Of a stretch of 26,761 nucleotides of DNA, positions 19,471-26,761 are shown one piece after another; the first letter of the stretch is position 1; every line of letters begins with the position of its first letter. This stretch comes from Fomitopsis serialis (taxonomy: Eukaryota; Basidiomycota; Agaricomycetes; Polyporales; Fomitopsidaceae). The stretch spans positions 1-26,761 of the forward strand of contig NW_025955452.1 of assembly GCF_022376445.1 (NCBI RefSeq), read 5' to 3'. Made by a program: the position numbers and the translations under genes. The notes under the pieces are model-generated. The model was not told the DNA's origin. It did not search any database and worked only from the letters and a program-made list of their open reading frames with translations.

Positions 19471-20977
19471 ATGCAGCTCGCATCGTACGGGGCGCGAGCC
19501 CTCAAACCTACTGGAGGGGGAACACTCCTCCACACCAACCACACAAGGTCGATACACATCCCATCCATTCCCCGCCCCAATGTCGGTCAACCGACCTCCA
19601 CCGCCCAGGCCGTCTTCAAGCAGACCCGCACCTCTTCTCTCGCTTTGTCGCGCACCTGACGACCCCAGGCATCTCTCGTCTGCCCGGCAGCGTCCCAGCA
19701 ACGGGTCGCTCGCTGTACAATGGGCCGACACAGATGCGCTCCATCCAACAGGGCCTCTCCTCTTCAGCGCGCTTCACCCTTTCCCGCCCACTGCAGCTAC
19801 CCCGCCTCCCCAAGGCCCCCGCCGTCCCGCGGGGCGTCAGCCAAGTTGGCCTGGGGCTGGCCCGCAACTTCTCCACCGGCCGCCCCGTCTTCCAGAACCT
19901 CGTCGAGAACGTGCCGATCACTGGGCGCGCCCTCTGGGAGGCTGACTGGGACACGCGGATGCGCAAGGAACAGGAGAAGATGCGCATGCGCAAGAGCGTG
20001 AAGGGCAAGCAGTCCAAGAAGTCCAAGGAGATGCTCCGCCCCCGCGAGACGAAGAAGGCGACGAAGGTGGTGACCGCAGGGAGGAGCGCGAGGCCGACTT
20101 GGAGCACTACTTCCCCGCCGCCCCGCTCGAGAACCCCGAGGTGACGACCCACCTGCTCATCCCGCTCGCCCCCGTTGTCGCGTCCGCGCGCGAGCCCCGC
20201 CTGCCCTTGTCAGCATCGCCTGCCAACCACCCGCTGCTCCCGGTGCAAGTCCTCGCGAATATGCACGGCGCCCATACCACCCACTCGTTACGCGTATCCT
20301 CACTCTTCGCGCGGCTCGACGCCTCTCGCGTGTTCGAAAGCCCGCACGTCAAGTGTGAGGCGCATGGCGATCCATTGGGGCTAGCGACACTCTTAGAGGT
20401 CACGTTCGACGGCTGGGACGAGAAGCGCGTCCGCAGCGTGCTCGGCGAGGCAGGCCAGGGATGGTGCACAGTCGAAGAGGTATGGAAAGACCGCGACGCG
20501 GAAGAGAGGCAGGCAATGGACGAAGCTCTAGAGACCATGTCGACCTCCGAGGAGTCCGTGCACTCCGACTGGCATGTCGGCGTCCAGATTGACCCTGCGC
20601 ACTCCATGGTCCTCCCCACCCTCGACTTCTCGGCGTCGTTCCCCGTCGCGTTCCCCTCGCCCGCACAGGCCGCGTCCCCCGCGGCGCTGTCGCGCCAGCC
20701 GTCCGACCTGTCGATGTCCGACACGCTCTCGGATTTCGCCTTTCACAACGCATGGGCTGCGGCGCACCCACCGCCGCCGGACGACGCACGCTCCGACAGC
20801 GACAAGCTTTCGGACGTTGCGTCCGAGTCGAGCTGGGTAGAGACGATGTACCAGCCCGACCTCGCCGCTGCCCACGCGCACGCGCCCGCGTCGGAGCGCA
20901 GCTGGTTCGGGTTCAGCTCCGAGTTCATGGGCAGGATGGGCCAGGAGGCGGAAGGTCCGAGGGAGGATATGTTCTGA
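19471..20977 (+). CDS. Protein of unknown function with putative mitochondrial presequence
   Basis: The ATG at 19471 opens a frame rich in Arg, Ser, Thr and His and almost free of acidic residues, as in mitochondrial targeting peptides. The gene continues through FSRFVAHLTTPGISRLPG, GLARNFSTGRPVFQNLVENV, ITGRALWEADWDTR and a basic block (KEQEKMRMRKSVKGKQSKKS). The C-terminal half includes EREADLEHYFP, LLEVTFDGWDEKRVRSVLGE, a Ser/Asp-rich region and ERSWFGFSSEFMGRMG, with TGA at 20975. About 502 residues, no introns. Two single-base additions are needed: at CC 19631-19632 and at GGG 20079-20081. With them the whole frame is open; without them the ATG frame stops at 19659. No domain is recognised. 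The FSTGRPVF block resembles a mitochondrial cleavage region, but the disordered acidic C-terminus is unusual for a matrix protein, so location is uncertain. Confidence 0.78.
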
Positions 20978-21470
20978 TTGTGTGCACACCATGATTAGCG
21001 GACTGGTATGACAGTCTGTGTTGGTTCGTGTCTCCTTGACAAGCTCGCGTCTCTCATTGTATCAGTTTCCTCCTTTTCCCTTTTCCTGTGAATCTCTAGT
21101 ATGCTTGGAATTATGGAGTCATGTCCATAATGTATGTGGATGCACCTAGAAATCAAGTGCTCTATCACTTGACAGAAACGACTGTGACTTCTGCAACAAC
21201 ACAAGCCGACAGACAACAACGAGGTCGACGGACATCGCGCGCACCATCTCCAGGCTGACGCTTGCTGGCCATTATGGTCTGCAACAGAGACTGCATCAAG
21301 CTCTACGGCTACATAACACTCGTCCACATTTACAACTGTTCGCTGCTCCTCGAAGCGTCGAGTGACTGCCGGACACCTCAGACAAATAGATATGTAAAGG
21401 GATGCATTATGAACACAGACAGCTACAACAACCTGCCTCAATCCCACACAACAAAGCGCCCGCGAGCGAC
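20978..21470. other. Convergent 3' intergenic region
   Basis: The plus-strand gene ends at 20977 and SDH1 ends at 21471, so this stretch holds both 3' untranslated regions. It is more AT-rich than its surroundings. No further gene or repeat is visible. Confidence 0.6.
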
Positions 21471-24101
<2,631 letters not shown>

Positions 24102-24271
24102 GGCTGAGACGCAGCGAGCCCGACGTTGGTGAGAGCGATGAAGGAGAGTTGTTCTGACTTTACGCGGATCCCAGGCCTGCCTCGGTCAGTGACGACCGAA
24201 ATTCCGTCGCTCTCCGAACGCGCGTGTCCCGTGATATTCCCCGCGTCGCCCGAAAGCGCCGGCCGCTTCGG

Positions 24272-24276
24272 CCAAT
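24272..24276 (+). promoter_or_regulatory. CCAAT box upstream of SDH1
   Basis: CCAATCA lies about 170 bases upstream of the SDH1 ATG, in the 279-bp gap between SDH1 and the end of the TBC gene. CCAAT sites bound by the HAP/CBF complex control respiratory genes in fungi and work in either orientation. Its use here is an inference from position. Confidence 0.45.
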
Positions 24277-24380
24277 CATACGGTTGCAATTAGCCTCCTC
24301 TAGCCTCGTTAACGTTCGTCCTACTCGAATATGTTCTACACTACACTACACTGAATTACTGCAAGGGCATCGTCTCTCTG

Positions 24381-26761
24381 CTATCGCAGCGCCCCCAAGG
24401 GATCGTCCTGCACCCCTCTGCGCGGAGCTTGATCGCGCGGAGTAGACTGAGGCACCTCCGACGGCGGTGCGGGCGGCGGCGGAAATGCGGGTGTTGTGGG
24501 GGTCGTCGTCCACTGCGTCGTCGAGGTCGGCGGGGGAATTCGGGGAAGAGACGCAATAGGAGAACTGTTGCTCGAGAAGTCTGAGCGCGTGTAGTTCCAC
24601 GGTGCAACGGGCTTCTGAGGCATCGAAGACGTTGGCGGGAAGCGTGGGGATGGCAGGCTGGACGGGTTCGAGGATGCAATCGTACCGAATTTGGGCGGGG
24701 AGCGAGCAATGCCGTGATGCGAAGAGCTGATAGCAGAGGAACTTCTGCTTGTTGCAAGTCCTTGCGGTCGAGTGGGGGGTGGCGGCGCAGCGGCAGGCTG
24801 AGGCGGCTTTGGTGTAGATCGCTCGATATCCCTTCGTCGCTCGGCTTCTCTCTCCTTCTCTTGCTCTTCCTTCGCCTCCCTACGCTTCTTTTCCTCTTCA
24901 CCAACCAATCGCTCCTCCTGTATGTCTGTTGTGTTGCTCTTGAGGACGTCACGGACATATGCTAGCGACTCCAGTGCCTCTTGTTTCCTCTTCATAATGG
25001 TGTCTTTGCTATTAGCATCGCCCTCATCCTGCAGAAGAGTGTCGACTATCCATTCGACGGAGTCTCCTAATCGCCGTTGGACCTTGCGCAGCTCTGAGAG
25101 TTCACGCTCCAGCTCGAAAGCGTGAGCTGGACTCCCAGCTATGGCGCTCAGCCACTGGTCTCTCATCAAGCAGAGGATACGCCGCATAAGCGGACTGTGG
25201 AGACAGCGGGAGCTTGCGATCGAATTGGCGAGGTCCGGGAGATTGCGCTGCAGTAGCTCGTGTCAGCATGAGATTGTTTGGCTCACACTTGAAAGTATAC
25301 CTTCAGCTCTGAGACCGCATTCATAACAGTCTTGTTGATACCAAGGCTTTCGCCCCGTTCCAAAAGTCCACGAGCCAACATCTCCGGAAGGGCCATCGGA
25401 CTCGATTGCTGGCGCGAGTGTCCGACCCTGCTGCTCTGTCCCGGTCCGCGCTGCGTCCCCGCGTTACTTCCAGACGAAAATGACTGGCCACGATCACCGG
25501 GCCTGGGGCGCCGCCGAGCCGGCGGCGGGGGTGGTTCGGGAACCTCAACAGGTATATCGAGCAGGTTCCGATTCTCGTGAATGATGGAGACACCTGCTGT
25601 CGGACTCGGTGACATTTGCAGTGTGAGAGCCTGGCGGAGCAGGAGAGTAGCGTGGTGTGCTGTAGGTGGTTCCGAGATGGTATCGCCGGGTGTTGAGGGA
25701 TATCGTAGCAAAAACGTCAGTTGGCCGCTGTAATCAGACGGGATGACTGCGAGACAAGATGCGGAAACATTCGTTAGTATTGTCCGCGCGACATCGTCAC
25801 CTCGACGCTTACGTTTATTACGTATGCGAATGAGCATCGCGACACAGATCCACTCTGCGAGGTCAAAAGACGGGTCACAAGCGAACAGCCCATCCCAAAG
25901 GATCATCGAGTCGTGCATATCAAACTCGCGGGTGAACAGCAAGCGCAACCACCGTCTGCCGCGAATCGTTCAGTCCCCCTTGACTGGCACACTAACAGCA
26001 CACCTGAACTCACATTCCGTATATCTGTGGTTCGATACCAGCATTCTGCATGCTCTTCCAGAGCTCCGGGTCCACCGACTTCAGGTAGGTAGATTGTACG
26101 CGATTGCATGCCTCTACAATCGGTGCCACGAACGGTTTTATTGTAGATCCGTTGGGACCAGCATTCAGTTGAACGTGCGATGACAGCGGTGATTTGTCTG
26201 CAGCCTTCTTCTCCTGCCATTCGTACCAGCGGCCCACGCCGTTCATCACGGAAGTGAATAGTGCCCAGGCGTCTGCGACAATCCATGCCCTCGAGCAAAA
26301 TTCCTTGACATTGGGGTCGTCCAGAGTGGGGTCCTTCTCGTCAATGGAGTCATAATCCACCGCGTAATATAGCGGGGCAAGCAGCTCGTGCATGCCCTGA
26401 CGATAGCCTACGTCAGGATGCATACTCGAATGGATGAAGAGGACGTTTGTCAAATGAGCTTGCACGTCGGGGTCACGGAAGTAACCGATGTCAGGGAACC
26501 TGGAAAGCAATTCATCCCGCTGCAAGGTCCTAATGCGAGGACACGTACGTGCGCTCAACGTCCTTCAGAATCTCCTTCCGCAGCTCCATAGATGCAAACC
26601 ATTCCGTCCATGGGTTCTAGAAGACGGTCGGCGGGCAGGGCGCTGAGCCAGAGGGCTGCACGCACCTGGTCGTCCAGGCTCAATGGGTTGTTCCTCGACA
26701 AGTCCAAGCGTGTCTGAGCGATTCTCGACGGCGGCTCATTCGTACCAGGGATAGTGAGACC
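24381..26761 (-). CDS. TBC-domain Rab GTPase-activating protein, TBC1D5-like (5' end outside window)
   Basis: Six visible exons, from the 5' side: 26666-26761 (continues past the edge), 26549-26616, 26014-26499, 25813-25955, 25301-25746 and 24381-25247. The introns are 49, 49, 58, 66 and 53 nt and all phases agree, giving 701 visible residues. The TBC domain shows both catalytic fingers: Arg in ILKDVERTFPDI (codon 26551-26553) and Gln in GYRQGMHELLAPLYYAVDY (codon 26397-26399). EWICVAMLIRIRN ends the domain. A Pro/Arg-rich linker (VPEPPPPPARRRPRPGDR) follows, then ELERELSELRKVQRRLGD and a strongly charged coiled coil (EEKKRREAKEEQEKEREAER), and a Pro/Ser/Thr-rich tail ending DDPLGALR. TBC1D5 relatives switch off Rab7-type GTPases on endosomes and take part in retromer and autophagy traffic; the target here is inferred. 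The longer run-through frame at the second intron was rejected because splicing at 26499 restores the conserved ERTFPD. Confidence 0.93.

Noticed and set aside
20099..20977. Separate gene starting after the frame change in the 19471 gene
   Set aside because: No ATG lies near the frame change, and one added G at 20079-20081 joins it continuously to the upstream coding frame, as in other genes of the window.
26530..26548. A 19-nt micro-intron (GTACGT..ATTAG) in the TBC gene
   Set aside because: Using the acceptor at 26500 instead gives a normal 49-nt intron and restores the conserved ERTFPD motif, so the micro-intron is not needed.

Overview
The window reads as nuclear DNA of a filamentous basidiomycete, most likely an Agaricomycete and perhaps a polypore. 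The evidence is a GC-rich coding bias, genes cut by many short introns (about 47-66 nt, GT..AG, occasional TACTAAC-like branch sites), pyrimidine-rich leaders before start codons, and the character of the recognisable proteins. Nothing bacterial, viral or CRISPR-like was seen, and no rRNA or tRNA gene could be supported.

Layout. (1) 1-317: the 3' end of an unidentified plus-strand gene. (2) 585-1612, minus: a five-exon LOG-family phosphoribohydrolase. (3) 2523-2738, minus: a 34-residue, three-exon metallothionein with its own TATA box; its exons are too short to be found by ORF length. (4) 3.4-5.1 kb, plus: traces of decayed or mis-sequenced spliced genes; the best is a chain of exons at 4130-4802 whose last three intron phases agree but which carries one in-frame stop. 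(5) 5.1-12.9 kb: a long stretch with no gene I can support, holding short tandem duplications, one strong but orphan TATA promoter (5501) and a possible broken coding patch near 8.8-9.1 kb. (6) 12949-15159, plus: a three-exon, 675-residue disordered protein of unknown function. (7) 16488-18820, minus: a 13-exon amino acid permease of the LAT/MUP1 type. (8) 19471-20977, plus: a conserved-looking protein of unknown function with a possible mitochondrial presequence, divergent from the permease. (9) 21471-24101, minus: a 14-exon succinate dehydrogenase flavoprotein subunit. (10) 24381-26761, minus: a TBC-domain Rab GAP (TBC1D5-like) whose 5' end lies beyond the window.

The genes do not form a pathway. 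They are ordinary housekeeping and transport genes plus a metal-binding protein.

The most striking global observation is that four otherwise intact genes (LOG, permease, the 19471 gene and SDH1) together need seven single-base additions to be read through. Five of the seven sit at a resolvable site, each a run of 2-3 G or C. Because one of these genes is the essential SDH1, consensus homopolymer errors are more likely than pseudogenes, and every frameshift here should be read in that light. I found no convincing novel multi-gene system.
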